Origin: a virus
Length of the DNA: 64,000 nucleotides
IMG/VR virus record: IMGVR_UViG_3300035201_000245
Span: 1-64,000 of that record
Direction: 5' to 3' (one strand)
Shown here: piece by piece, positions 1 through 9,704 of the stretch
Numbering within the stretch: the stretch's first letter is position 1
How the letters are laid out: each line of letters opens with the position of its first letter
Made by a program: the position numbers and the translations under genes
The notes under the pieces: model-generated
Seen by the model: only the letters and a program-made list of their open reading frames with translations
Database searches by the model: none
Told to the model about the DNA's origin: nothing

Positions 1-184
1 CAATAGTTTGTACAACTCCTGGGTTTTGATTACCACCAGGAATAATTCCACGACCTCTATTACTCTGTATTGTTGTTCCCTTTGGTAGGGTCATATAATT
101 CAGACTATCAAAAGTTATATCTCCCTCGAAGACTGTTCCTTCTGTTCCAATTCCTGATACTGTGTCGGTCTTAAGTATTGTCAT
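1..184 (-). CDS. Partial propeller-type adhesin/fibre protein (N-terminus only)
   Basis: The first 61 codons of a leftward gene run off the left edge of the window. The start ATG overlaps the stop of the next gene as TAATG, and a GGAGG ribosome site lies inside the last codons of that gene. The protein begins MTILKTDTVSGIG, like the other members of this array, and reaches the first repeat strand (GRGIIPGGNQ) before the window ends. It is the eighth member of the tandem family; repeat number and C-terminus are not visible. A role as a virion adhesin is inferred from the family context only. Confidence 0.8.
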   Translation of the reverse strand, partial: MTILKTDTVSGIGTEGTVFEGDITFDSLNYMTLPKGTTIQSNRGRGIIPGGNQNPGVVQTI

Positions 185-1230
185 TATAATCCTCCATGAC
201 AATTTGAAAGTCCAGCATTATATGCAATTACAGCTGTTAAATCACCAAATACAACTGATTCAGCATTAGAACCATTAAGAGAGAATTGATGAATACGACT
301 TTGCCTTGATGGTTCTCCACCTATCATATATCCATGAGTTGGTGATGAACAATATGCTGCATTAAGTCCCGCAATCGACAAATCACCAAAATCAATTGTA
401 TTTCCTAATGTTGGGATTATTGTCAATTGAACAGTATCAGTAGCTCCTGGAGTATCATAACCACCAGCCCAAACAGCACGAATGTTATTTGATGTTCCAC
501 CAAGCCAATGCTGTGGATTAATTAAATCTCCAAAATCTAATGAATTTCCTGTTGATGCAATAGTCACAAAATTCATTACATTTGTATCACCCTGATTTGG
601 AATATACTGTGTTGAACCACCTGCCCATATACCACGAGTTCTATTGGATGCAGTTCCACAAAACATTTTTGGAGTAACTACATCTCCAAAATCTTGTGCA
701 TTTCCTGTTGATGCAATCGTTACATAATCAATATGATTAGTAACGGGAAAAGCAGGACCAGAACTTGAATGACCACATGCAGAAAGCATACGAATACTGT
801 TAGAAAATGTTCCAGGATGCATAGTTCCAGAACTCAAATCACCAAAATCAATTGCATTTCCTTGTTGTGCAATAGTTATATAATCAATTGTATTAACATA
901 TGCATTAGCTCCTGGATAACTATAACCACCCCCAAATAATCCACGAGTAAAGGATCCAGATCCACCTTCCCTACAATATCTTGATTGAGTCAAATCACCA
1001 AAATCAGATGCATTACCCGCTGATGCTAAATTAAAATATTCAATTTCAGTAACACTTCTAGATGGTGATGGATGCTGACCGCCACCACTTATACCACGCT
1101 GACTTGTGGTCGTAGACTCTTCAGTGGACATCTCCCACCACTGATCCTGAGCAAAAAACTCTAGTTTCTGCGAGTCAGTATTCAGTCTTATAGCACCCTG
1201 TGGTACTTCTACTGGTGGTTTTAGTGCCAT
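184..1230 (-). CDS. Six-repeat propeller-type adhesin/tail fibre-like protein
   Basis: A 348-residue member of the tandem array. Residues 1-40 carry a short fibre motif (GAIRLN, LEFF, WW). Residues 44-348 hold six repeats, each with a strand like TRGLFGGG, a variable loop, a strand like IDYVTIASTGNA and an FGDL turn. It ends SNCHGGL, which resembles the first strand and could close the ring. A beta-propeller or kelch-like fold is inferred from the repeat pattern, not proven. It probably forms part of the virion surface that meets the host. A late-promoter-like CATAAATA lies just upstream, near 1246-1253. Confidence 0.8.
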   Translation of the reverse strand: MALKPPVEVPQGAIRLNTDSQKLEFFAQDQWWEMSTEESTTTSQRGISGGGQHPSPSRSVTEIEYFNLASAGNASDFGDLTQSRYCREGGSGSFTRGLFGGGYSYPGANAYVNTIDYITIAQQGNAIDFGDLSSGTMHPGTFSNSIRMLSACGHSSSGPAFPVTNHIDYVTIASTGNAQDFGDVVTPKMFCGTASNRTRGIWAGGSTQYIPNQGDTNVMNFVTIASTGNSLDFGDLINPQHWLGGTSNNIRAVWAGGYDTPGATDTVQLTIIPTLGNTIDFGDLSIAGLNAAYCSSPTHGYMIGGEPSRQSRIHQFSLNGSNAESVVFGDLTAVIAYNAGLSNCHGGL

Positions 1231-1251
1231 GTAATTATACCTCTATCATAT

Positions 1252-2952
1252 TTATGAGATGCCACCGTGACTGTCAGAACATCCTGCAGGATTTAATCTT
1301 GCTAAAGTAGAATCTCCAAAATCTGATGCATTACCTATTGTTGCAATGGTTACATAATCTATTGTATTAACATTAGCAGGTGAACCCTCACCACTATTAA
1401 ATATTCCACGAAGAGAATTAGAAGCAGCTCCATGACCTCTTCTTGCAACTGTCAAATTACCAAAATCTGTAGCGTTTCCTGTGCTTGCAATGGTTACATA
1501 ATCTATTACATCTGAATGTGATGGAGTTGTACCACCACTCCATATTCCTCTTGTTGAAGAAGAAAGACTTGCTGTTGAAACTCTTGCTACACTTAAATCA
1601 CCATAATCAGTTCCATTACCTGTTGATGCAATCGTAAAATAATCAATTGTATTCATACCACCATTAGGAGGAGCTCCACCACCAAATAATCCACGAGTAG
1701 GTGATGCACATCCTGCACCAGAATTACGAATTGATTGCAAATTACCAAAATCTGCTGCATTTCCTGTGGTTGCAATAGTAACATAATCTACTGTATCACT
1801 ATTTGCACTTGCTGGTTCTAGTCTTCCTCCTAAAAATAAACCCCTTGTAGAATTAGAAAGACCACCCACAAAATCCCTTACAACACTTAAATCACCAAAA
1901 TCTGTTGCATTAGATGTTGTTGCAATGGTTACATAACTAATAATATTAGTTTTACCTGGTGCTTGACCACCACCAAATATTCCACGAGTTGAAGAAGATC
2001 CTGCACCACCAGCTGTTTGTGCTGTTATTAAATCACCAAAATCTACTGCATTTCCCTCTGATTGTATTTGAACATATTCTATATTATTTACATTACTTGG
2101 AGCATTTCCTAAACCAAATACTGCACGACCTCTATTACTCTCTGCTGTTGTTCCTCCTGGTGGAACCATATATGAGAGAGTATCAAATTTTGTATTGTCT
2201 TCAAATGTTGTTCCGTGATCTTCTCCTATATCTGGAGCAAAACGTGATGCTGATGGTCCTTTATTACTAGTAGCACTTACATATGTTTGAATTGTCTTTC
2301 CTGTTTCTTCCTGTAATACATTTCCAGGTGACTGACAACAAAGAAGAATAGTACTTGAAAGTTTCTCCAATCTTGCCGATGGTACTGTAAATGCTGCAGT
2401 ATAAAGTGCAGTATTACTTATGCGAGCATTACTAACATATCCAACAATACCTCTATTACTAGGAGAATTTCCCTGAGCTCCAACATATGCTTCATTAGAA
2501 TAAGCAGTAGTTAAATCAGAAGATGAACTTCCTGATGCTTCCAATACTCCATCTATAAAAATCTTTACTGCAGATCCAGAACGAGACATCGCAACATGAT
2601 ACCACGTATCATTAGACATGCTAGATGAAGAAGTTATATCCAAATTCCAAGAACCACTACCATAATGCACCCTTCCTTCAAGTTTTCCTTGAGCATCTGC
2701 TAACCATATACCATTCTGACCGTTTTGATTACCAGTCTCCATAATAATATTACCTACAGCATCATCATGTGTTCCCAAACCACTCTTATAATACCAACAT
2801 TCAAGTGTAAAATCTCCTGTTCCCACCGCAAAATCATCGGATGCGATTTTTAAAAATATTGGTTTATTTCTACCAGTCTCAAAATTTACTGATCCATTAA
2901 TAGCATTTGCACCACCTAATCCAGATACTCTATCAGATCGTAATATTCCCAT
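1252..2952 (-). CDS. LamG-domain plus six-repeat adhesin/tail fibre-like protein
   Basis: This 566-residue protein has two parts. Residues about 25-205 look like a laminin-G/concanavalin A-like jelly roll of the kind common in marine phage fibres, with FTLECWYY, WYHVAMSRSG, IFIDGVL and a terminal LLCCQ. Residues about 270-566 hold six RGxFGGG/FGDL repeats and end SDSHGGIS. The jelly roll suggests carbohydrate binding. Its start ATG overlaps the stop of the upstream paralogue (TAATGGG), so the two are probably translationally coupled. It is closely similar in architecture to the gene at 3967-5628. Confidence 0.8.
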   Translation of the reverse strand: MGILRSDRVSGLGGANAINGSVNFETGRNKPIFLKIASDDFAVGTGDFTLECWYYKSGLGTHDDAVGNIIMETGNQNGQNGIWLADAQGKLEGRVHYGSGSWNLDITSSSSMSNDTWYHVAMSRSGSAVKIFIDGVLEASGSSSSDLTTAYSNEAYVGAQGNSPSNRGIVGYVSNARISNTALYTAAFTVPSARLEKLSSTILLCCQSPGNVLQEETGKTIQTYVSATSNKGPSASRFAPDIGEDHGTTFEDNTKFDTLSYMVPPGGTTAESNRGRAVFGLGNAPSNVNNIEYVQIQSEGNAVDFGDLITAQTAGGAGSSSTRGIFGGGQAPGKTNIISYVTIATTSNATDFGDLSVVRDFVGGLSNSTRGLFLGGRLEPASANSDTVDYVTIATTGNAADFGNLQSIRNSGAGCASPTRGLFGGGAPPNGGMNTIDYFTIASTGNGTDYGDLSVARVSTASLSSSTRGIWSGGTTPSHSDVIDYVTIASTGNATDFGNLTVARRGHGAASNSLRGIFNSGEGSPANVNTIDYVTIATIGNASDFGDSTLARLNPAGCSDSHGGIS

Positions 2953-3944
2953 TATCCTAAACCTCCGTGTGCATTAGAAGTACCACTCGTATAATTTGTG
3001 TTAGTATTGGTTAAATCACCAAAATCATATGCATCTCCTGAAGTTAATAAAGAAGTATATTCCATTGTATTAATAGTGCCTGGAGATCCACCAGAGACTA
3101 TTCCTCTAATAGGACTAGAAACTGCGACTCCACCAGTATGAGTAGTATCACAATCACCAAAAAGTATTCCATTTCCTTTTGATACAAGTTCTGTTTTAGT
3201 TATAGTTTTAATATGACTACCATCATCTCCTGCATAAGTAACTGATCTAGTTGAATTAGAACAAGCACCAAATTCTCTAACAGTAATTGGTAAATCACCA
3301 AAATCTTGTGTATTTCCTGTTGTTGCAATAGTTACAAATTGAATTATATTAATTTTTGCAGGTACACCACCACCATGTAAGAATCCACGAGTGGGAGTGG
3401 CAGCTGCAGCTCCTCCTGCCTGGTTTCCATTATAACAATTACCAAAGTCTATTGCATTTCCTGTGGATGCAATGGTTATATATTGACACACATCTGAAGA
3501 AGGGTCTGTTCCCATTGAAACACCTCTAATTTGATTAGAGCACATTCCATTATTAAGAGCTTTATCAGAAAGTAAATTACCAAAATCTGTTGCGTTTCCT
3601 TGGGCAGAATGTGTCCAATAATCAATCGTGTCTACCCTAGATCCATTATGACCACCCGCAAGTACTCCTCTAGTTCTTGATGCACATCCTCCTGCAGAGT
3701 TTCTTGCCTGTGTCAAATCTCCAAAATCAGATGCATTTCCTATTGTAGGTATTGTATACCAATCTATTACATTACTATAAGGACCTGGAGATCCACCTGC
3801 TGTAAAACCACGAGCACCACCATTTAAATCTGGACTAAATGTATTAATCTGCATCCACACGTCACCATTAAAATACTCCAACTTCTGAGAATCAGAGTTG
3901 AATCGGATTGCTCCTAATGGTATCTCCTTTGGTGGTAAACTCAT
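2952..3944 (-). CDS. Six-repeat propeller-type adhesin/tail fibre-like protein
   Basis: A 330-residue paralogue with the short fibre motif at the N-terminus (IPLGAIRFNSDSQKLEYF...W) followed directly by six RG..GG/FGDL repeats and the terminal AHGGLG. The third repeat is degenerate (IRGVSMGTDP). The C-terminal codons for HGGLG contain a GGAGG sequence that serves as ribosome site for the next gene. There is no LamG domain. Function as a host-contact virion protein is inferred. Confidence 0.8.
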   Translation of the reverse strand: MSLPPKEIPLGAIRFNSDSQKLEYFNGDVWMQINTFSPDLNGGARGFTAGGSPGPYSNVIDWYTIPTIGNASDFGDLTQARNSAGGCASRTRGVLAGGHNGSRVDTIDYWTHSAQGNATDFGNLLSDKALNNGMCSNQIRGVSMGTDPSSDVCQYITIASTGNAIDFGNCYNGNQAGGAAAATPTRGFLHGGGVPAKINIIQFVTIATTGNTQDFGDLPITVREFGACSNSTRSVTYAGDDGSHIKTITKTELVSKGNGILFGDCDTTHTGGVAVSSPIRGIVSGGSPGTINTMEYTSLLTSGDAYDFGDLTNTNTNYTSGTSNAHGGLG

Positions 3945-3966
3945 AATAGTATTCTCCTATTCATAT

Positions 3967-5628
3967 TTATTGCGTAAGACCACCACCACTATCAGAACAT
4001 CCACCAGGACCACTATTGACACCATCAGAATAGGTATCACCAAAATCATTTGCATTTCCTGTAGTTGCTATGTTTACATATTCAATTGTATTGGTCCTAG
4101 AAGGAGAAGATGGAGTCCAACCACCATAAACACCTCCACGAACACAATTACTAAATCGACCAGGCCAACCTTTTATTGCACCTAAATCACCAAAATCAGT
4201 TGTATTACCTGTTGTTGCAATCGTTATATATTCAATAATATTCTTATCAGCACCATCATATCCTGCAGCATAACATCCACGAGTATTACTAGACCAGGCT
4301 GTTAGTCCGTGACGAGCATCAACAATATCACCAAAATCAGTAGCATTACCTGTAGATGCAATCGTTATATACTCCATTGTATTGGTATCATTACTAGCAG
4401 TACCACCAGCTTGTACACCACGAGTAGGAGATGAACACGCTGATGTATTACGAGTTGCAGCAACCAAATCACCAAAATCTGTTGTGTTTGCTGTTGTTGC
4501 AAATGTTAAATATTGAATTGTATTTAAATTAGTAGGAGTTCTACCACCCATCATTATTCCACGAGTATCACTACCACAAGAACCTGATCCACTATTGACC
4601 TGTAAAGAATCACCAAAATCTGTTGCATTACCTGTTGTTGTAAATGTTATATAATCTAAAGTATTAACACGAGTTGGAGTTGCTCCACCACAAAATACTC
4701 CACGAGTTGCTGATCCACAAGCTGAAAGTTCTACTCTTGCTGCTGTTAAACTACCAAAACTAACTGCATTTCCTGTTGATTGAATTGTTATATAATCTAC
4801 CCTACTTAAAGCACTTGGGTTTCCACCACCACCAAATACTGCACGACCTCTACCTCTCTGTGTTGTATCTCCTGTTGGAAAATACATATGTCCTGGAGTA
4901 TTAATCTTAACATCTCCATTAAATACTACTCCCTCATCTATTCCTACTGGTGGAACTTTTTTATGTTGAATAGGTTGTCCTGCAGCAAGTTTTCCATAAC
5001 CAGTAATAGTCTTTCCTGTTGCTTCTTGTGTTGGATCATTAGAATCCTGACAACAAAGAAGAACTGTTCCATCAATTACTGTTAGTTTTTCTGTTGGTGG
5101 TGTGAATGCTGCTGTATAAAGTGCAGTTCCTTTAATTACACGTAAATTGGAAATATACCCTTTAAATGCACCTTCAGTAGCCGACCTTGCTCCAACAATA
5201 AAAGCACCAGAACTTGCAACTGAACCAGAGTTAGTTGTTGAATCAACTTCCACTCCATTTACAAATGCTTTTAATGTTGTTCCTGATCTAGCAAGTGCAA
5301 TATGAGTCCAAACATTAAGACCTGGTTTATATGTTGATCTTTCATCAGTTCCAGAAACTAATGAACCAGTTAAACCAGTTCCATCAGATGTAATATACCA
5401 TCCTAATTGTCCTCCATTAGAATCAAATACCCTTTGACTATATCCACCTTCCGCATGACTATAATCTGTTGTATATATCCAGCATTCTACAGTAAAAGCA
5501 CCTGTTCCCATCGCAAAATCTGTATTAGCTGCAAGACTTAAATAATCATCTCCATTAAAAATTACTGATCCATCAATAGCATTTCTTCCGCCAGTTCCAC
5601 ATACATTGTTTGCTCTTAAATTTGCCAT
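3967..5628 (-). CDS. LamG-domain plus six-repeat adhesin/tail fibre-like protein
   Basis: A 553-residue protein with the same order as the 1252-2952 gene: a LamG-like jelly roll at about residues 28-200 (FTVECWIY, WTHIALARSGTT, AFVNGVEV, LLCCQDS) followed by six propeller-type repeats and an unusual end, SDSGGGLTQ, in which the conserved HGG is altered. A CAATAAATA late-promoter-like box sits close to its 3' end, ahead of the 2952-3944 gene. The paired LamG architectures suggest duplication within the array. Confidence 0.8.
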   Translation of the reverse strand: MANLRANNVCGTGGRNAIDGSVIFNGDDYLSLAANTDFAMGTGAFTVECWIYTTDYSHAEGGYSQRVFDSNGGQLGWYITSDGTGLTGSLVSGTDERSTYKPGLNVWTHIALARSGTTLKAFVNGVEVDSTTNSGSVASSGAFIVGARSATEGAFKGYISNLRVIKGTALYTAAFTPPTEKLTVIDGTVLLCCQDSNDPTQEATGKTITGYGKLAAGQPIQHKKVPPVGIDEGVVFNGDVKINTPGHMYFPTGDTTQRGRGRAVFGGGGNPSALSRVDYITIQSTGNAVSFGSLTAARVELSACGSATRGVFCGGATPTRVNTLDYITFTTTGNATDFGDSLQVNSGSGSCGSDTRGIMMGGRTPTNLNTIQYLTFATTANTTDFGDLVAATRNTSACSSPTRGVQAGGTASNDTNTMEYITIASTGNATDFGDIVDARHGLTAWSSNTRGCYAAGYDGADKNIIEYITIATTGNTTDFGDLGAIKGWPGRFSNCVRGGVYGGWTPSSPSRTNTIEYVNIATTGNANDFGDTYSDGVNSGPGGCSDSGGGLTQ

Positions 5629-5629
5629 C

Positions 5630-6988
5630 TTAGAAACCTCCTAGTCCACCGTGGGAATCAGAACAAGCACCAATTCTAAATCTAGGTTCACTTAAATCAC
5701 CAAAGTCTACCGCATTTCCTGTTGATGCAATATCTACATAGTCAATAGTATTTCTCCTAACAGGTGCTTCATAACCACCACCAAAACATGCTCTAGTTTG
5801 AGATGCTACAGCTCCTGCACCATTTCTTGCTAGTGTTAAATCACCAAAAACTATTGCATTACCTTCAGATGCAATAGTTACATAATCCATAAGAACTACT
5901 GAAACAGTAGGTTCAGATCCACCACCAAATACTCCTCTAACTGAATTAGATGCTCCATTAACATTCCACCTTCCATGAGACAAATCACCAAACCTTGTTG
6001 CATTTCCTTTTGATGCAATTTCATAAGATTGAATTATATAATCCGCATAAGGTGCTGCAGGACTACCAAAACCACCACCCATCACACCACGAGTAGGTGA
6101 TGAAAGTGATCCATGTGCATATACCATTTGATAAGGATCACCAAAATCTTTTGCATTTCCTATTGTTGCTATCTCCACATAATCAATTACAGAATTCCAA
6201 TAAGGTGATGGAGAAGATTTATAACCACCATTAAACATTCCACGAGTAGATGATGAACAATTAGAATTAAATGAACAATTATCACCCGTTGATATATCAC
6301 CAAAATCACTTCCAAGACCACCTGAAGCAAGAGTATTATATTCTATCGAATTTAAATATCCTGGATTATTACCATATCCAAATATACCACGAGTCGAACT
6401 TGAACATGCACCATGATTAGTTCTTTGAACAAGTAATCTACCAAAATCTACTGCATTACCTGTTGATGCTATATCAATATAATCCATAACATCACATCCA
6501 TTAGTATCATATATGGATCCACCACCTGAAAATACTCCACGACCCCTATTACCCATATCAACATAAGAATTTACTGTTCTCCATTCCACACCAGTATAAA
6601 ATTCAAGTGATCCTAAATCCTCATTAAATCTTGTTGTTCCTACTGATGGTTTATCTTCACTAATACCAGGAAGAGTGAAACTATCTGTTACTGTTAAATT
6701 CTCTGGACCACTTGTAAATGTTGCTCCTGCTGATACTGTTGTACTACCTTCAATAATAATCTCACCAGATATTGAACCCTGTTCAGAACCTTCAAGACCA
6801 GATATTGATGCCTTAGTATCTACAAACCCATCAAAGGTTGTAAGAGTAGATACACCAACTGCTTTTGCATTAGATGAATGAATATTTCCAAGTGCCTGAA
6901 GAGTATTGGTAGGATTATCAGTTCCTATACCAACTAGTTCGTTTTCTAATTCAAATGCGGTTGAAAAACCTATGCGTACTTTTGCCAT
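5630..6988 (-). CDS. Six-repeat adhesin with trimeric-fibre N-terminus
   Basis: A 452-residue paralogue. Residues 1-110 resemble the shaft of cyanophage fibres (VGIGTDNPTNTL, a series of short beta strands), followed by TRFNEDLGSLEFYTG..W at about 118-136 and six RGxFGGG/FGDL repeats from about residue 148. It ends SDSHGGLGGF. The codons for GLGGF contain GGAGG, used as the ribosome site for the next gene after a 1-base gap. The shaft may attach the repeat head to the virion. Confidence 0.8.
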   Translation of the reverse strand: MAKVRIGFSTAFELENELVGIGTDNPTNTLQALGNIHSSNAKAVGVSTLTTFDGFVDTKASISGLEGSEQGSISGEIIIEGSTTVSAGATFTSGPENLTVTDSFTLPGISEDKPSVGTTRFNEDLGSLEFYTGVEWRTVNSYVDMGNRGRGVFSGGGSIYDTNGCDVMDYIDIASTGNAVDFGRLLVQRTNHGACSSSTRGIFGYGNNPGYLNSIEYNTLASGGLGSDFGDISTGDNCSFNSNCSSSTRGMFNGGYKSSPSPYWNSVIDYVEIATIGNAKDFGDPYQMVYAHGSLSSPTRGVMGGGFGSPAAPYADYIIQSYEIASKGNATRFGDLSHGRWNVNGASNSVRGVFGGGSEPTVSVVLMDYVTIASEGNAIVFGDLTLARNGAGAVASQTRACFGGGYEAPVRRNTIDYVDIASTGNAVDFGDLSEPRFRIGACSDSHGGLGGF

Positions 6989-6989
6989 C

Positions 6990-8345
6990 TTAGAAACCTC
7001 CTAGTCCACCATGACAATCAGAGATACTTCCCATATGATCTCTTGCCTCAGTTAAATCACCAAAATCTAATGCATCTCCTGACGATGCAATAGTTACATA
7101 ATCAATAGTATTTAAGTGTGCATTACTTGGTTCAGTATCACCTCCACCAAATAACACTCTCGTATTAGTTGCAGCTGCTCCTGCACGATAATATGAGGCT
7201 CTATTCTGAGATAAATCCCCAAAGTATTGAGCAACTCCCCCACTAGCCATAACAAATGAAAACAAACCTGTTATATTAGGTTGATCATTCGTTGCCAGAT
7301 ACATTACTCCCTTAACAGAATTAGAATCTGCAGCAGAAGAATTTCCTGCATCACATTCTCCAAAATCAATTGCAGCTCCACCACTTCCATAATGAATTCT
7401 TTGGATTGTTCGTTGATTATTCGATCCCGCTGTAATATGTGCATGTGTTGGATTATTAAATGATTGACCACTATGTACATAGTCCAACGATCCAAAACTA
7501 ACTGCATTTCCTGCTGTAGACATTTCTACTTTTGCGATATCTGTATTATTATTCCATCCAGCACAAAATAAACCCCTTGTAGAATTTGATGCTCCTATTA
7601 TTCCCCAATGTCCACCAGCAGTAAGATCACCAAAATCTTCTCCATCACCCTGCGATGCAAGTGTTATATAATTCATATCAGTCTGAGTAGAAGTTCCACC
7701 CGAATCTTTATATCCACCACCAAATATTCCTCTTGTAGAACTAGAAACTCCATCCAAAGCAGCATACTTATTACCAGAACTAGTCAGTTTACCAAAGTCT
7801 TTTGCATTCCCTAGTGATGAACCATTCACATAATCAATAGTTGTAGATATTTCATACCCACCACCCCAAATACAACGAGTACTAGTTGTTGTATGGTCTA
7901 CCTGTCTCCAGAAATTACCATCCCAATATTCAATTGTTCTAAAATCTTTATTATAATATAATGCTCCTGGTTGTGGTGCTGATGGTCTATCATTTGTTCT
8001 ACCAATCGGAGGATTAAATGTATTACTTACTTTCAGACTCTTAATACTTCCTTGACCAGTTGTTGCACCAGTTCCTACAGACATTGTAAGACCAGATCCT
8101 ACAACTACCTCACCTGATAGAGTTCCACTCTCTCCACTATCAATAACTACATCACCCGTATATGATGTATTTTTATTTAAGAAACCACTTGAAGATGTAA
8201 GAGTTGCAATACCTGTTACAACTACATCCCCACCCCTTGTTCCACCAATAACCTCTAGCTTCTCACTTGGTGTGGAAGTTCCTATACCAACCTTTTGACC
8301 CTTAAGGGATAAATCGTCTAAGTAACCGAAGCGTTTAGTAGCCAT
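6990..8345 (-). CDS. Six-repeat adhesin with trimeric-fibre N-terminus
   Basis: A 451-residue paralogue of the 5630-6988 gene, with shaft-like strands at residues 1-115 (VGIGTSTPSEKLEV), the ALYYNKDFRTIEYWDG..W motif, then six repeats. Repeats 4 and 5 are diverged (THAHITAGSN, VKGVMYLATN), so loops and strands differ strongly from the neighbours while the repeat number stays at six. It ends SDCHGGLGGF, again with the ribosome site for the next gene inside these codons. Confidence 0.8.
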   Translation of the reverse strand: MATKRFGYLDDLSLKGQKVGIGTSTPSEKLEVIGGTRGGDVVVTGIATLTSSSGFLNKNTSYTGDVVIDSGESGTLSGEVVVGSGLTMSVGTGATTGQGSIKSLKVSNTFNPPIGRTNDRPSAPQPGALYYNKDFRTIEYWDGNFWRQVDHTTTSTRCIWGGGYEISTTIDYVNGSSLGNAKDFGKLTSSGNKYAALDGVSSSTRGIFGGGYKDSGGTSTQTDMNYITLASQGDGEDFGDLTAGGHWGIIGASNSTRGLFCAGWNNNTDIAKVEMSTAGNAVSFGSLDYVHSGQSFNNPTHAHITAGSNNQRTIQRIHYGSGGAAIDFGECDAGNSSAADSNSVKGVMYLATNDQPNITGLFSFVMASGGVAQYFGDLSQNRASYYRAGAAATNTRVLFGGGDTEPSNAHLNTIDYVTIASSGDALDFGDLTEARDHMGSISDCHGGLGGF

Positions 8346-8346
8346 A

Positions 8347-9693
8347 TCAATAACCTCCTAGTCCGCCGTGGGAATTAGAAACACCAGAAGCACCACGACG
8401 ACCAAGCCCTAAATCACCAAAATCCATTGCATCTCCTAAAGTACTAAAGTTTATATACTCTATTAAATTCAATGCTGTTGCTCCTCCAGACCATACTCCT
8501 CTTGTTTCATTAGAAACACCACCATTAATTATGTAACGAGATGACATTGCATCACCAAAATCTTGTGCATTTCCATCCGATGCAATAGTTATATAATCTA
8601 ATGTAGTGACCGTTCCAGGAGATCCATGTGCTTCTCCACAAACAAAAACACCTCTCGTACTATTAGAACATCCAGCAAGACCTTTACGAGCAACAGATAA
8701 ATCACCAAATTTAATTGAGTTACCTTTTGCTGCAATAGTAATCACATCAATAAGACTATCAGGACTGCTACCACCAGCAAATATTCCACGAGTTGGTGAA
8801 TTAACTAATCCACTATGAAGATCCTTACGGACTTTTGTTAAATCCCCAAAATCAACTGCATTTCCTATAGTATTAATCTCAATATATTCTATTATATTAA
8901 CATTAGTACCAGGTTGCTCACCACCACCCCAGACTCCTCTAGTTGAACTAGAAGTTGATCCTAACATTCCACGAACTGCTGATAAATTACCAAAATCTAT
9001 TGCATTTCCTGCTGATTGAATGGTAAAATATTCCATTGTATCAGTCCTAGCAGGTGAACCTTCTCCACCACCCGTAACTCCTCTTACAGAACTAGCAACT
9101 CCACGTAAAAAACCACGAGCAACTGTCAAATCACCAAAAAATTGTGCGTTTCCTAAAGAAGATATAGTAATATAATCTTGAAAAGTATAATAAGTTGGAG
9201 TAGCACCACCACCCCATACTCCACGACCACTTCCACCAGAATTATTTACAGTAAATTGTCTCCAATCTACTCCATCATAAAATTCAAGTGTATTTAACTC
9301 TGTATTAAACCTAACAGTTCCTTCTACTGGTACTTCTGGTCTATCTTCTACACCACCAGTTGGAGGAGAAAAATGAGTTCCTATACTTACACTCTCAACA
9401 GTTCCAACAGTAACAGTAGCACCTGTTGATACTGTAAATGTACTATTTAATCCTACAACAATATCTCCTATCGTACTGTGCTCTGAACTAAGACTTGTAT
9501 CTCTATTAATATTTAAATCATCTGCAGCAAAACCAGCATATCTCTGGAAAGTAGATACACCTGTTACATCTAAATTCGCTGTCTTTATAGTTCCTTCTAC
9601 CTTAAGATTTCCAAGGCCACTAGACTCCGTACCAATGCCGACAGCACCGTCTTTTAAGTTAAAAGATCCTATTCCGACGCGGTAAGTTGCCAT
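8347..9693 (-). CDS. Six-repeat adhesin with trimeric-fibre N-terminus
   Basis: A 448-residue paralogue, first gene of the array in transcription order. N-terminal shaft strands (VGIGSFNLKDGAVGIGTE) are followed by GTVRFNTELNTLEFYDG..W at about residues 125-145 and six well conserved repeats (VRGVTGGG, TRGVWGGG and so on), ending SNSHGGLGGY. Only about 10 bases separate it from the upstream fibre gene, so it is likely in the same late transcript. Confidence 0.8.
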   Translation of the reverse strand: MATYRVGIGSFNLKDGAVGIGTESSGLGNLKVEGTIKTANLDVTGVSTFQRYAGFAADDLNINRDTSLSSEHSTIGDIVVGLNSTFTVSTGATVTVGTVESVSIGTHFSPPTGGVEDRPEVPVEGTVRFNTELNTLEFYDGVDWRQFTVNNSGGSGRGVWGGGATPTYYTFQDYITISSLGNAQFFGDLTVARGFLRGVASSVRGVTGGGEGSPARTDTMEYFTIQSAGNAIDFGNLSAVRGMLGSTSSSTRGVWGGGEQPGTNVNIIEYIEINTIGNAVDFGDLTKVRKDLHSGLVNSPTRGIFAGGSSPDSLIDVITIAAKGNSIKFGDLSVARKGLAGCSNSTRGVFVCGEAHGSPGTVTTLDYITIASDGNAQDFGDAMSSRYIINGGVSNETRGVWSGGATALNLIEYINFSTLGDAMDFGDLGLGRRGASGVSNSHGGLGGY

Positions 9694-9704
9694 TTCTTAC
9701 CCCC

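Larger units (their letters stand above)
1..9693 (-). repeat. Tandem array of eight paralogous six-repeat adhesin genes
   Basis: Eight consecutive leftward genes share a repeat of about 45-55 residues built from a TRGxFGGG strand, an IDYVTIASTGNA strand and an FGDL turn. By eye every complete member has exactly six repeats and a closing S(D/N)xHGG. Members differ in N-terminal module: two start with LamG, two with only a short motif, three with a fibre shaft. This looks like tandem duplication with module exchange. Known cyanophages carry similar repeat proteins; the exact copy number here is what the sequence shows. Confidence 0.75.

Noticed and set aside
1959-2270. Long open frames opposite the adhesin and fibre genes
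   Set aside because: They are low-complexity (His/Leu or Ser/Thr-rich) shadows caused by the repeats and codon bias of the leftward genes.
1-9693. A diversity-generating retroelement acting on the adhesin repeats
   Set aside because: No reverse transcriptase, template repeat or adenine-biased variation pattern was recognised in the window.
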